From assembly GCA_017535785.1 (NCBI GenBank), contig JAFXTN010000037.1, positions 372,001 through 436,000 of the forward strand: a DNA stretch of 64,000 nt. Direction: 5' to 3'. Under the pieces are notes generated by a model. The model ran no database searches and was not told where the DNA came from. It saw only the letters and a program-made list of their open reading frames with translations. Source of the DNA: Butyrivibrio sp. Lineage in GTDB: Bacteria; Bacillota; Clostridia; Lachnospirales; Lachnospiraceae. Both the position numbers and the translations under genes were made by a program. Below are positions 45,367 through 54,717 of this stretch, piece by piece. How positions within the stretch are numbered: position 1 is the stretch's first letter; each line of letters begins with the position of its first letter.

Positions 45367-45538
45367 AATCCGAAACCACAATATTTATGGCAAAATAAAT
45401 CATTTTGCTGGTTATTCTTGATTATTTTTGTTATAGTGAATATATCAAGAGTTATTTTTTATCGATATTCCAATCATTTATTTATGTGGTCAATCGGTTG
45501 TGCGCGGATATATCGGTATTTTGAGGAGAAGAAGTGAT

Positions 45539-46234
45539 ATGGTGATTGCGAAAAGAGAGCAGGCAGTCATTGATCAGTCAGAGAACAAGATTATTGAACT
45601 AATCTATCAGGAAATCTATGATCATAAAGCAAATATCTACAAGTGGTTTAAACGCTGCTTTGACATTATTGCGTCGGGAGTAGCGCTTATATTGCTTTCA
45701 CCGATTTTTGTCATTACCGCATTGGCTATACTTATGGAAGACGGAGGCCCTATATTCTTTACCCAGCTTCGTGCCGGCAAGAATATGAAGCCGTTTAAGA
45801 TATACAAATTCCGCAGCATGTACAGAAATGCTGAGGCGCAGTTCCAGCGCATGCAGGAGCGCAACGAGCAGACCGGACATGCATTTAAGATAAAAGACGA
45901 CCCGAGAGTGACCAACGTCGGACGTTTTATCCGTAAATATTCAATTGACGAGCTTCCGCAGCTTATCAACATCATCAAGGGCGATATGAGTATCGTTGGT
46001 CCCAGACCCATCCTTGTTGATCAGATGGAAGCCTGCAATGCTTACGAGAAGCAGAGACTCGTTGTAAAGCCCGGTCTTACCTGCTATTGGCAGGTTGGCG
46101 GAAGAGCCAACATCAAATGGGATGAGTGGGTTGAGCTTGATCTTAAATACATCAAGGATATGGGAGTTGTGACGGATATTAAACTCATTCTAAAGACAAT
46201 CCCTGTAGTTTTCGAGTCTGAAGGCGCATATTAA
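45539..46234 (+). CDS. undecaprenyl-phosphate sugar phosphotransferase
   Basis: A 231-residue bacterial sugar transferase, which transfers a sugar phosphate to undecaprenyl phosphate to begin exopolysaccharide or glycan synthesis. It has one membrane-associated helix (IIASGVALILLSPIFVITALAIL, about 40-64), GGPIFFTQLRAGKN, FKIYKFRSM, DDPRVTNVGRFIRKYSIDELPQL (catalytic DE) and MSIVGPRP. ATG 45539 has GAGGAG about 10 bp upstream. No other polysaccharide gene is adjacent, and a terminator follows, so it is a lone gene. Confidence 0.94.
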   Translation: MVIAKREQAVIDQSENKIIELIYQEIYDHKANIYKWFKRCFDIIASGVALILLSPIFVITALAILMEDGGPIFFTQLRAGKNMKPFKIYKFRSMYRNAEAQFQRMQERNEQTGHAFKIKDDPRVTNVGRFIRKYSIDELPQLINIIKGDMSIVGPRPILVDQMEACNAYEKQRLVVKPGLTCYWQVGGRANIKWDEWVELDLKYIKDMGVVTDIKLILKTIPVVFESEGAY

Positions 46235-46284
46235 TCTTGATTTTAATAATACTCAGATAATATAATAGTAAAAGTCGATAATAA

Positions 46285-46311
46285 CCCGGCAATTCATGTT
46301 GCCGGGATTTT
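46285..46311 (+). terminator. terminator of the sugar transferase gene
   Basis: CCCGGCAA (46285-46292) pairs with TTGCCGGG (46299-46306), loop TTCATG, then A and five T. Confidence 0.9.
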
Positions 46312-46329
46312 TGTACGGAGAATCAGGTT

Positions 46330-47769
46330 ATGACATCATTTGAGACATCAAACAGAAAAGAAGCGATCAAATACAGATTATCACTCAAGGAGTGTCTTAT
46401 AGGGGAACCCGGCTTTTATAGCAAGGTTGCTATGGTTGCCATTCCCATGATAGTTCAGAATACACTTTCAAATATCGTAGGACTTTTGGATAATGTCATG
46501 GTCGGACAGGTGGGTACCATACCCATGTCTGCGGTCGCGATCGTCAATCAGATACTCTTTATATTTTACCTGTGCATATGGGGCTCACTTGCGGGAGCCG
46601 GGATATTCAGTACGCAGTTTTTCGGAAAAGGAGATATGGATGGAGTCAGATACTCTATCAGATACAAGCTCTTAACTGCTGCTGTGATATGTACAGTGGC
46701 AGTTATTTTTTTGTTTAATACATCAAACTATCTTGTGTCACTGTATATAGCTGAAGGAACGGAGGCTGCCGTAAGAACGCAGACTCTCAGCTTCGGAGTA
46801 TCTTACTTAAATATCATGCTCATAGGACTTATACCTTTTAGCTTTACACAGGCGTACGCAAGCGCGATGAGAGAGTCGGGAAAGACTACGCTTCCTATGA
46901 TCGCAAGTATGATAGCTATGGGAGTTAATTTTATTTTTAATCTGCTCCTTATCTTTGGTCTTTTGGGATTCCCGAAAATGGGAGTTCTTGGTGCCGCAGT
47001 AGCAACAGTCATATCCAGATTTGTGGAGTTTTTCATAGTTGTTTACGGAGCGCATAAGCCAAACGGACAATACGGCTTTTTCAAAGGACTTTACAGCGGA
47101 TTTCGTATTCCAAAGGAGCTGATCTGGCCTATAATGTCGAGATCGCTTCCTCTTTTGTGCAACGAGTTTTTGTGGAGCCTTGCTCAGGCTGCGCTTCTTA
47201 GGGCATATTCATTGAGAGGCATTTCGATAATCGCAGCGATGAACATAAGCGGAACACTGGCTCAGATATTTAACGAGGTCTTTTTATCGATCGGAAACTC
47301 TACCGGTATCATCGTCGGACAGGAGCTTGGTGCGGGAAGGCTTGTTTCCGCAAGACGTACGGCATTTAGAATGGCATTTCTCAGCTTTTTAAGTACACTT
47401 GTAATGGGTGGACTGCTTGCGCTTGTTGCACCGTTCATACCGCAGTTTTACAGCGTAGAACCCGAGATAAAGTACATGGCAACGAGATGTATCTTGGTAG
47501 TTGCGCTGTGCATGCCCATCCATTCATATGCAAACGTATCGTATTTCACGCTCAGATCGGGCGGAAAGACAGCGATCACCGTTGCTTTTGACAGTTGCTT
47601 TGCCTGGGCTGTATCTGTGCCCGCGGCTTTTATCATAAGCAAATACACGACAATACCTGTTGTGACGGTATTCCTCATTGTTTCGCTGATCGAGTTCGGA
47701 AAGTGCATTATAGGTTTCATACTTGTAAAGAGCGGCGTATGGGTAAGAAATATCGTAGGACAAGCGTAA
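46330..47769 (+). CDS. MATE family efflux transporter
   Basis: A 479-residue transporter with about twelve membrane segments. VAIPMIVQNTLSNIVGLLDNVMVGQVGT is the typical MATE N-terminal segment pair, and the second half repeats the fold (SLPLLCNEFLWSLAQAALLRAYSLRG). It is likely driven by Na+ or H+. The substrate cannot be told from sequence. A ribosome binding site (GGAGAATCAGGTT) lies before ATG 46330. It is followed 40 bp on by the radical SAM gene. Confidence 0.93.
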   Translation: MTSFETSNRKEAIKYRLSLKECLIGEPGFYSKVAMVAIPMIVQNTLSNIVGLLDNVMVGQVGTIPMSAVAIVNQILFIFYLCIWGSLAGAGIFSTQFFGKGDMDGVRYSIRYKLLTAAVICTVAVIFLFNTSNYLVSLYIAEGTEAAVRTQTLSFGVSYLNIMLIGLIPFSFTQAYASAMRESGKTTLPMIASMIAMGVNFIFNLLLIFGLLGFPKMGVLGAAVATVISRFVEFFIVVYGAHKPNGQYGFFKGLYSGFRIPKELIWPIMSRSLPLLCNEFLWSLAQAALLRAYSLRGISIIAAMNISGTLAQIFNEVFLSIGNSTGIIVGQELGAGRLVSARRTAFRMAFLSFLSTLVMGGLLALVAPFIPQFYSVEPEIKYMATRCILVVALCMPIHSYANVSYFTLRSGGKTAITVAFDSCFAWAVSVPAAFIISKYTTIPVVTVFLIVSLIEFGKCIIGFILVKSGVWVRNIVGQA

Positions 47770-47809
47770 AGAGCGTATGGCGCCGTGACAGTCATATCAC
47801 AGGAAAAAG

Positions 47810-48733
47810 ATGGCAAGAAAACTTTCAACATACCTAAAAGAACTATACGGTGAAAAGATATACAGACTATCTCTGCAGTCTGGGTGCACCTGCCCCAACA
47901 GAGATGGTTCTATCGTGATGCCTGACGGAAGCAGGCTTACTGGCGGATGCACTTTTTGCTCTGAAGGCGGAAGCGGCGAATTTGCTGCGGAAGTTGCACC
48001 TATCGAGGATCAGATAGAGGAAGCCAAGAAGCGCATCAAAGCTAAGACGGATGCTAAGAGCTTTATCGCTTATTTTCAGTCGTATACAAACACCTACGGA
48101 GATATAAACAGGTTAAAAGAGCTGTATACTAAGGCAGCTTTGAGAGATGATATCAAGATCCTTTCGATAGGGACAAGACCTGATTGCGTTGGCCCCGAAG
48201 TGATCGGGATGCTCAAGGAGCTTAAGAAGATAAAGCCTGTTTGGATAGAGCTGGGACTTCAGACTATACATGAAAAGACCGCGCTTGAGATCCACAGAGG
48301 TTATACTCTCGATGTGTTTGAGGATGCATATAAAAGGCTTAAGGACGCGGGGATAGAGGTTATCGTTCATGTCATCATGGGCCTTCCCGGGGAGAGCAAA
48401 GAGGATATGCTTGAGACTATAAAATATCTGTCAGCGCTCGATCCTGTCCTTGATGGCATTAAGATACAGAATCTTCAGCTTTTAAAAGGGACACAGATGT
48501 ATGAAGATTACAAAAATACCCGATTAGATGACAAAAATAAGTATGCGTTCATGTCCATGGAGGAGTATACTGATTTTGTATATGCTTGTTTAGCTCTTTT
48601 GCCCAAAGAGACGGTAGTACATCGTATGACGGGCGACGGACCCAGGAGCTTACTGGTTGAACCCAAGTGGTCTACGGACAAAAAACGAGTTTTAAATATG
48701 CTTACTAAGAAGTGTGACGGTTTGCTGTTGTGA
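47810..48733 (+). CDS. radical SAM protein, TIGR01212 (YhcC-like)
   Basis: A 307-residue radical SAM enzyme. Unlike the common CxxxCxxC motif, the cluster cysteines are spaced CTCPNRDGS...GGCTFC near residues 26-49, as in the YhcC/TIGR01212 family. SIGTRPDC, WIELGLQTIHEKT and VHVIMGLPGESKEDM follow in the barrel. The substrate is unknown. AGGAAAAAG precedes the ATG. It is followed by a lipoprotein gene 64 bp on. Confidence 0.92.
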   Translation: MARKLSTYLKELYGEKIYRLSLQSGCTCPNRDGSIVMPDGSRLTGGCTFCSEGGSGEFAAEVAPIEDQIEEAKKRIKAKTDAKSFIAYFQSYTNTYGDINRLKELYTKAALRDDIKILSIGTRPDCVGPEVIGMLKELKKIKPVWIELGLQTIHEKTALEIHRGYTLDVFEDAYKRLKDAGIEVIVHVIMGLPGESKEDMLETIKYLSALDPVLDGIKIQNLQLLKGTQMYEDYKNTRLDDKNKYAFMSMEEYTDFVYACLALLPKETVVHRMTGDGPRSLLVEPKWSTDKKRVLNMLTKKCDGLLL

Positions 48734-48797
48734 AAACACGAGTCGGACAGACATAGAGAAATACTCCGGCCCCATTAACAGAAAGTGAGGACAGAGG

Positions 48798-49664
48798 ATG
48801 AAAAAGACAGTTTTAGCGGCGACTTTAGTTCTTTTGATGAGCCTTGGTGCATGTGCGTTTGAGGCTCCCGGCAAGGAAGTTAATTACAAATATGAAGTTG
48901 ATGAGAATTTCAAGATAGATCCGGGAGTTCTTTCTTTTACAGCGCTCAAGGCATCTGCGGAAGATGCATTTGTGCTGGAGACCGAGAATCATACTTTTGT
49001 AATGGATACCGGTACAAACAAAAAAGGCAAGAAAGTAGTGGAACTGCTTAAGTCTCACGGTGTTGAGAAGATAGATGCCGTTTTTATCTCACATTACGAC
49101 AAGGACCATGTCGGCGGTGCTGACAGAGTCATTGACAACTTTGATATCGGTGCGGTTTATACCACATACAGATCAAAGGCGACCGATGAGATGACGGAAT
49201 ATTATGCCGCATTAAAAAGAAAAGGCATGAATGAGACCGTTGTTACGGAAGAGACTACGTTTGAAGCGGATGGAATGACATTTACAATTTATCCTGCTCT
49301 TTCCAAAACCTATGCTGAAGATATCAGCAACAACTCATCACTAGCGGTAAAGGTCACGAATGGAAATAAATCCATTCTATTTACGGGTGATGCGCTTGAA
49401 GAGCGAATAGATGAGCTTGTTAAGACAGACGGGCTTGAGTGCGATATCCTGAAGGTACCGCATCACGGCAGATATAAAGCCAATATCAAGCAGCTTGTCG
49501 ATCATGTTAAGCCCGAGTATGCGGTGATCACTTCAAGTAAAGGCGATCCGGCCGCTCCGGAAGTAGTTGATGCGCTTGAGCAGGCAGGTGCCAAGATATA
49601 TTACACAAGAGATGATCCGATCACGTTCACGATAACGGCGGACAACATAGAAGTTTCGCGATAA
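48798..49664 (+). CDS. metallo-beta-lactamase-fold lipoprotein
   Basis: A 288-residue exported protein. The lipoprotein signal ends in SLGAC (Cys19). The MBL fold shows FISHYDKDHVGG (HxxxDH, near residue 95), NNSSLAVKV, ILFTGDA (near 198) and VPHHGR (near 225). The pattern matches the ComEC-like/competence-type hydrolase domain but without the membrane channel, so it is a free-standing extracellular enzyme. The substrate could be a nucleic acid or phosphodiester, but that is uncertain. AGTGAGGA is the ribosome binding site. Confidence 0.88.
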   Translation: MKKTVLAATLVLLMSLGACAFEAPGKEVNYKYEVDENFKIDPGVLSFTALKASAEDAFVLETENHTFVMDTGTNKKGKKVVELLKSHGVEKIDAVFISHYDKDHVGGADRVIDNFDIGAVYTTYRSKATDEMTEYYAALKRKGMNETVVTEETTFEADGMTFTIYPALSKTYAEDISNNSSLAVKVTNGNKSILFTGDALEERIDELVKTDGLECDILKVPHHGRYKANIKQLVDHVKPEYAVITSSKGDPAAPEVVDALEQAGAKIYYTRDDPITFTITADNIEVSR

Positions 49665-49680
49665 ATAAGGCGTTTTTTAC

Positions 49681-49721
49681 AAAGCATGTCAGTATGTATT
49701 TACATAACTGACATGCTTTTT
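49681..49721 (+). terminator. terminator of the MBL lipoprotein gene
   Basis: AAAGCATGTCAGT (49681-49693) pairs with ACTGACATGCTTT (49707-49719), with an inner ATGTA/TACAT extension, followed by T. Confidence 0.92.
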
Positions 49722-49776
49722 CTTTGGAAGGATTTTACTTCCATTTTTATCTTAAAAATAGTAGAATTATAGCGTT

Positions 49777-51114
49777 ATGGATTTGTTTGAATATATGCGT
49801 GAAAACAATATGGAAAAAGAGTCTCCGCTTGCCGCAAGAATGCGCCCCAGAACCCTTGACGAAGTCGTGGGACAGCAGCACATTATTGCTAAAGACAAGC
49901 TTCTTTATCGAGCTATTTCTGCAGATAAACTTAGTTCCATAATTCTTTACGGTCCTCCCGGAACGGGAAAGACCACTCTCGCCAAGGTCATAGCCAATAC
50001 GACCAAGGCGGAATTCACCCAGATAAATGCCACCATAGCCGGCAAGAAAGACATGGAAGAGGTGGTAAAAAAGGCCAAGGACAACCTTGGTATGTATGGT
50101 AAGAAGACCATACTGTTCATAGACGAGATACACAGATTCAACAAGGGACAGCAGGATTATCTACTACCCTTTGTTGAGGACGGAACTGTGATACTTATAG
50201 GAGCAACCACCGAGAACCCCTATTTTGAGGTGAACGGGGCTCTTATATCTAGATCGGTTATCTTTGAGCTCAAGCCCCTTACGGCAGATGACATCAAGAC
50301 ACTCCTTAACAGGGCTGTTACTGATTCAGAGCGCGGAATGGGCAGCTACAAAGCGGTTCTTGAGCCCGACGCCGCAGACTTTTTGGCAGATCTTGCAGAC
50401 GGAGATGCAAGACATGCATTAAATGCCATAGAGCTGGGTATCATGACCACCGAGCGAAGCGAGGACGGTCTTATACATATAACCAAGGAAGTTGCAGAGG
50501 AGTGCATACAGAAGAAGGTCGCCAGATACGATAAGGACGGTGACAATCACTACGACACGATATCTGCTTTTATCAAGAGCATGAGAGGCTCCGATCCGGA
50601 TGCTGCCGTTTATTACCTGGCACGCATGCTTAACGCCGGAGAGGATCCCAAGTTTATCGTAAGGCGTATGATGGTCTGTGCTTCCGAGGACGTTGGAAAT
50701 GCAGATCCGCAGGCACTTCAGGTTGCTGTCGCAGCTTCACTTGCAGTCGAGAGGCTCGGAATGCCTGAAGCACGAATCACACTTGCGCAGGCAGCAAGCT
50801 ATATCGCAACGGCGCCTAAGAGTAACGCCGCGATCATGGCAATAGATGACGCCATGAGGGCGGTCAGGGATACCGGTAACCTTCCGATACCACCGCATCT
50901 TCAGGATGCGCATTACAAGTCCGCAGCCAAGCTGGGACATGGGATTGGTTACAAATATGCCCACGATTATCCTAACAACTATGTCGAACAGCAATATCTT
51001 CCCTACGAGCTTAACGGCAAGGAATTCTACAGTCCTTCAGGGAACGGATATGAGAACAAGATAAAAGAACATATGAAAAAAATTAAAGGACAAGGGAAAA
51101 AGACAGATCCATGA
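49777..51114 (+). CDS. rarA: replication-associated recombination protein A (AAA+ ATPase)
   Basis: A 445-residue RarA/MgsA protein, a clamp-loader-like AAA+ ATPase that acts at stalled replication forks. Features are PLAARMRPRTLDEVVGQ at the N-terminus, Walker A YGPPGTGKTTLAK (near residue 60), Walker B ILFIDEIHRF, the sensor region GATTENPYFEVN, and the C-terminal oligomerisation domain with FIKSMRGSDPDAAVYYLARM. It is not preceded by a good Shine-Dalgarno sequence. It overlaps the DUF5722 gene by 4 bp. Confidence 0.95.
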   Translation: MDLFEYMRENNMEKESPLAARMRPRTLDEVVGQQHIIAKDKLLYRAISADKLSSIILYGPPGTGKTTLAKVIANTTKAEFTQINATIAGKKDMEEVVKKAKDNLGMYGKKTILFIDEIHRFNKGQQDYLLPFVEDGTVILIGATTENPYFEVNGALISRSVIFELKPLTADDIKTLLNRAVTDSERGMGSYKAVLEPDAADFLADLADGDARHALNAIELGIMTTERSEDGLIHITKEVAEECIQKKVARYDKDGDNHYDTISAFIKSMRGSDPDAAVYYLARMLNAGEDPKFIVRRMMVCASEDVGNADPQALQVAVAASLAVERLGMPEARITLAQAASYIATAPKSNAAIMAIDDAMRAVRDTGNLPIPPHLQDAHYKSAAKLGHGIGYKYAHDYPNNYVEQQYLPYELNGKEFYSPSGNGYENKIKEHMKKIKGQGKKTDP

Positions 51115-52913
51115 AAAGAAAAAAGCGCAGATTGCGTACAGGGAAAAGAGCCCGCCGGAATAGAAGATTAGTGATCCTGACAGGTTTAGCCGCAGTTGCT
51201 GCGCTTGTTTTTGTTGTTGTAATGATAGCTACGCTTATCATCAACATGAGAAAGCCCGGTGAAGAGCTTGCTTCGGAGCCTGTACTTGAGGCTTCCTTGG
51301 AGGAGCAGGAGACCAGGCAGGTCGAGTATGTACATCCGTCCATATTAAAAGATATCGTGGAGGCAGGTAAATCTGTTTCCAGAGCACTCTCCGAGAGACC
51401 CGCAACAGTTGAGATGACTCCCGAAAACACAGCGGAGTTTGCCAAGATCGACAACTGCAGCATAGGAGAAGGCGGCAAGGTTGAGATCGCCGTTAAATCC
51501 GAGGGTATCCCCAAGAGTGATGATAAATACTATTATCTCTTTGAACAGGCAACCTACGATGATGAGTTTTCGCCCGAGCTTGAGCCTATTTCCAAGATAT
51601 ATAAGGGCGACGATACATCTTTTTCCGTAGATCTTAAAAAGGGTGCCGCAGATTCCAGACTCTTCTCTAAATTCAGAGTCGGAGTCAAGAAGGACGGTCA
51701 GTTTGTCAGCATAAGCCACCCTAAGTATATAACCAATCCCGGAGCATGCGCGGGTGGAAACTACGGCGGAATGCCTCATAGTTCCATTAAGGGATTGCTT
51801 CCTTATCCGCTTAGGCTCTCTGAGCTTTCGGACCTCGGAGTAAATTACTGCTCATATAATATTCCGCTTTCACATATCCTCACAACATCGGGAGGAATTG
51901 ATTATACATACGGCGGTGTCACATATCATTTCAATGCGCAGGTCATGAACAATTACGATGATCTGTTCAGGAAGCTCAACAGCATGGGAATAGATATTGC
52001 GGCCATCATATTAAATGACGCAAGTACCGCTGCTTTCCCTGAGATAACACATCCAAGCGCAAGAAGCGGATCCACCGCACCTTACTATATGTTTAATGCA
52101 TCTGATGAAAGAGGCGTTAAGGCATGTGCGGCGATAGGAAGCTTTTTGGCAAACCGATACTCTGGCTCGGGACACGGCAATGTCAGCATGTGGATCATAG
52201 CCAACGAGGTCAATGCAAGAAAAGAATATAACTTTATGCAGCACGTTGATGTAGGCACTTATACAGCTGCTTACACAAGAGCGTTCAGAGTCTTTTACAA
52301 TGCTATAAAGAGCCAGAACGCAGGTGCCAAGGTTTATATACCGATAGATCAGAGATGGACATACAACACAGAGAAGACCGGAGACTACGATGCCAAGGAT
52401 GTACTTGATATCTTTTCATCATCCATTTCCGAATACGGAAACATCGACTGGGGACTTGCATCACATCCGTATTCCTTCCCCAACGGAAACACGGCATTCT
52501 GGAATCCTTCCAAGTATGTCACTCATTCTGAATCAACTCCATGTATCACAATGGAGAACATAGAAGTCCTTACCGGATACATGCAGAGAGAGAATATGCT
52601 TGATACGCAGGGAAGAGTGAGATCCATCATCCTTAGTGAGGTCGGTTATTCTTCGACATCCGGAGAAGCTGTTCAGGCAGCGGCCTTTGCTTATGCCTAT
52701 ACCAAGATGGTGCAAAACGGTCATATTGATGCGCTCATGCTTTCAAGACAGGTGGATGCCGGAGATGAGATCGCAGCACTCGGCCTTGCCCTCGGTCTTG
52801 AGAATACCGGCGGCGGACACAAGATGATCTACAATGTATTCAAATACATAGATACCGATAAGCGAAACGAGGTAGTGGCATTCGCTTATGATATAGTAGG
52901 AAAAACGTTCTAG
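51111..52913 (+). CDS. DUF5722 protein, predicted membrane-anchored glycoside-hydrolase-like enzyme
   Basis: A 600-residue protein with an arginine/lysine-rich N-terminus, one membrane anchor (VILTGLAAVAALVFVVVMIATLII, about 21-44), a beta-rich domain (about 95-215), then a domain of about 380 residues that I recognise as DUF5722. It looks like a TIM barrel: MWIIANEVNAR near 365 and IILSEVGYSSTSG near 508 give the NE and E pattern of clan GH-A hydrolases. Activity and substrate are inferred only from these motifs. It is coupled to rarA upstream, and malic enzyme follows after 13 bp. Confidence 0.82.
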   Translation: MKRKKRRLRTGKRARRNRRLVILTGLAAVAALVFVVVMIATLIINMRKPGEELASEPVLEASLEEQETRQVEYVHPSILKDIVEAGKSVSRALSERPATVEMTPENTAEFAKIDNCSIGEGGKVEIAVKSEGIPKSDDKYYYLFEQATYDDEFSPELEPISKIYKGDDTSFSVDLKKGAADSRLFSKFRVGVKKDGQFVSISHPKYITNPGACAGGNYGGMPHSSIKGLLPYPLRLSELSDLGVNYCSYNIPLSHILTTSGGIDYTYGGVTYHFNAQVMNNYDDLFRKLNSMGIDIAAIILNDASTAAFPEITHPSARSGSTAPYYMFNASDERGVKACAAIGSFLANRYSGSGHGNVSMWIIANEVNARKEYNFMQHVDVGTYTAAYTRAFRVFYNAIKSQNAGAKVYIPIDQRWTYNTEKTGDYDAKDVLDIFSSSISEYGNIDWGLASHPYSFPNGNTAFWNPSKYVTHSESTPCITMENIEVLTGYMQRENMLDTQGRVRSIILSEVGYSSTSGEAVQAAAFAYAYTKMVQNGHIDALMLSRQVDAGDEIAALGLALGLENTGGGHKMIYNVFKYIDTDKRNEVVAFAYDIVGKTF

Positions 52914-52926
52914 AGGAGAAGACATT

Positions 52927-54075
52927 ATGAACAACGCAGAAAAAGCACTTAAGATGCATGAAGAATGGAATGGAAAGCTTGAGATATTATCCAAAGCAAA
53001 AGTTAATTCAAAAGAGGATCTTGCAATAGCATACACACCCGGTGTTGCAGAGCCTTGTAAGCTTATCGCAGAGGATAAGAGTCTTGCTTACAAATATACG
53101 ATAAAATCCAATACCATCGCTGTAGTATCAGACGGAAGTGCGGTTTTGGGACTTGGAAACATCGGACCTTACGCAGCAATGCCCGTTATGGAAGGAAAGG
53201 CAGTTCTCTTTAAGGAATTCGGCGGAGTTAACGCTGTTCCGATCTGCCTCGACACACAGGATACAGAGGAGATCATCAAGGCCGTTACTTACCTTGCACC
53301 CGGCTTTGGCGGAATCAATCTTGAGGATATTTCTGCACCGAGATGCTTTGAAATAGAAGAAAGACTTAAAGAAAAACTCGACATTCCCGTATTCCACGAC
53401 GATCAGCACGGAACAGCCATCGTTGTTCTTGCGGGTATTATCAACGGACTTAAGGTAGTAGGTAAGAAAAAGGAAGACTGTAAGGTTGTTGTAAACGGAG
53501 CGGGAAGTGCAGGAATCGCGATCACAAAGCTCCTTCTTCGCTACGGCTTTAAGAACGTTACAATGTGTGATAAGTCAGGTATCCTTCATAAGAAATCTGC
53601 AGATCTTAACTGGATGCAGGAGAAGATGATGGATGTTACGAATCCCGATCAGCAGACGGGAAGCCTTGCGGATGCACTTAAGGGAGCTGACGTATTTGTC
53701 GGCGTTTCCGCACCCGGTATCGTGACCAAAGAGATGGCTCAGGGAATGAACAAGGATGCTATCATGTTTGCCATGGCCAATCCCGTTCCCGAGATCATGC
53801 CGGACCTTGCCAAGGAAGCAGGAATCAGAGTTATCGGAACAGGAAGAAGTGATTTCCCCAACCAGGTAAATAACGTTCTTGTATTCCCCGGAATCTTCCG
53901 CGGAGCGCTTGAAGGCGGAGCTAAGCAGATTACCGAAGAGATGAAGCTTGCGGCAGCAGAAGCCCTTGCCGGGCTTGTTGCGGAAGATGAACTCTCTGAT
54001 GTGAACATTCTCCCCGCAGCGTTCGATCCCAGAGTTGCGGATGTTATTTCAGCAGCAGTTAAGGCACATATTTAA
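52927..54075 (+). CDS. malic enzyme (malate dehydrogenase, decarboxylating)
   Basis: A 382-residue short-form malic enzyme, converting malate to pyruvate and CO2 with reduction of NAD(P). Motifs are [10 protein letters not shown] (near 38), [30 protein letters not shown] (metal-binding, near 156) and the Rossmann [10 protein letters not shown] (near 196). [13 protein letters not shown] near 278 is conserved. It has the usual length and no phosphotransacetylase fusion. AGAGGAGA is the ribosome binding site. It sits between the DUF5722 and DUF4364 genes, probably in one operon with rarA. Confidence 0.95.
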   Translation: MNNAEKALKMHEEWNGKLEILSKAKVNSKEDLAIAYTPGVAEPCKLIAEDKSLAYKYTIKSNTIAVVSDGSAVLGLGNIGPYAAMPVMEGKAVLFKEFGGVNAVPICLDTQDTEEIIKAVTYLAPGFGGINLEDISAPRCFEIEERLKEKLDIPVFHDDQHGTAIVVLAGIINGLKVVGKKKEDCKVVVNGAGSAGIAITKLLLRYGFKNVTMCDKSGILHKKSADLNWMQEKMMDVTNPDQQTGSLADALKGADVFVGVSAPGIVTKEMAQGMNKDAIMFAMANPVPEIMPDLAKEAGIRVIGTGRSDFPNQVNNVLVFPGIFRGALEGGAKQITEEMKLAAAEALAGLVAEDELSDVNILPAAFDPRVADVISAAVKAHI

Positions 54076-54090
54076 TTTGGAGGCATCACT

Positions 54091-54609
54091 GTGAGTTCAC
54101 AGTATCTTACTTTATATAAGATGATAGTTCTGTACATGCTTAAGCGATGCGATGTACCGCTTAGCAAGGCACAGATATACGATTTTATCTTAGAGAACGA
54201 ATACACTACATTTCTGACACTACAAGAGGTCTTTTCCGAGCTTGCGGTGTCAAAGCTCATTATAGAAAAGACGGTAGCAAACAGAACCTTCCTTGAGATC
54301 ACATCGGAAGGAGATGAGACGCTTAAGTTTTTCGGAAACAGGATCAATCCTTCGATCAGGCAGCAGATAGATGAGTATCTTCGTGCCAACAGTATGAAGC
54401 TTAGAAACGAAGCTTCCATACTTGCGGATTACAGGAAAACAGGCGACAACGAATACACCGCTCACCTTGTTGCAAGAGAGAACGGGCAGGACATAGTTGA
54501 GCTTAACTTCCCGGTTCCTACGGAAGAGATCGCTCAGAGTATCTGCAACAACTGGCAGGAAAAGAATCAGGAGATTTATCAGTTCCTTGTTTCACAACTT
54601 ATGCTGTGA
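54091..54609 (+). CDS. DUF4364 family protein, winged-helix-like
   Basis: A 172-residue protein matching DUF4364: MIVLYMLKRCDVPLSKAQIYDFILENEYTTF at the start suggests a winged-helix DNA-binding fold, followed by LEITSEGDETLKFF and a C-terminal beta part. The start is GTG 54091 with GGAGG 8 bp upstream. The target is unknown. It is the last gene of the rarA group. Confidence 0.85.
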   Translation: MSSQYLTLYKMIVLYMLKRCDVPLSKAQIYDFILENEYTTFLTLQEVFSELAVSKLIIEKTVANRTFLEITSEGDETLKFFGNRINPSIRQQIDEYLRANSMKLRNEASILADYRKTGDNEYTAHLVARENGQDIVELNFPVPTEEIAQSICNNWQEKNQEIYQFLVSQLML

Positions 54610-54664
54610 ATAAGTCTTACCAAAAATAAGCATAAAATAACAAGTACATACATTCATAATTAAA

Positions 54665-54717
54665 TGCCATGAGACTAGAATAATTCATATAAGAGATTAT
54701 ATGGGAGGTCCATGGCA
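54665..54717 (+). promoter_or_regulatory. structured leader around the ribosome binding site of the GH94 gene
   Basis: TGCCATG-GAC (54665-54675) pairs with GTCCATGGCA (54708-54717) with one bulged A. Inside it CATATAA/TTATATG (54686-54703) forms a GAGA-loop hairpin. The Shine-Dalgarno GGAG (54704-54707) lies between the two stems and the outer stem includes the first base of the start codon. This suggests translational control or an operator. Confidence 0.45.
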
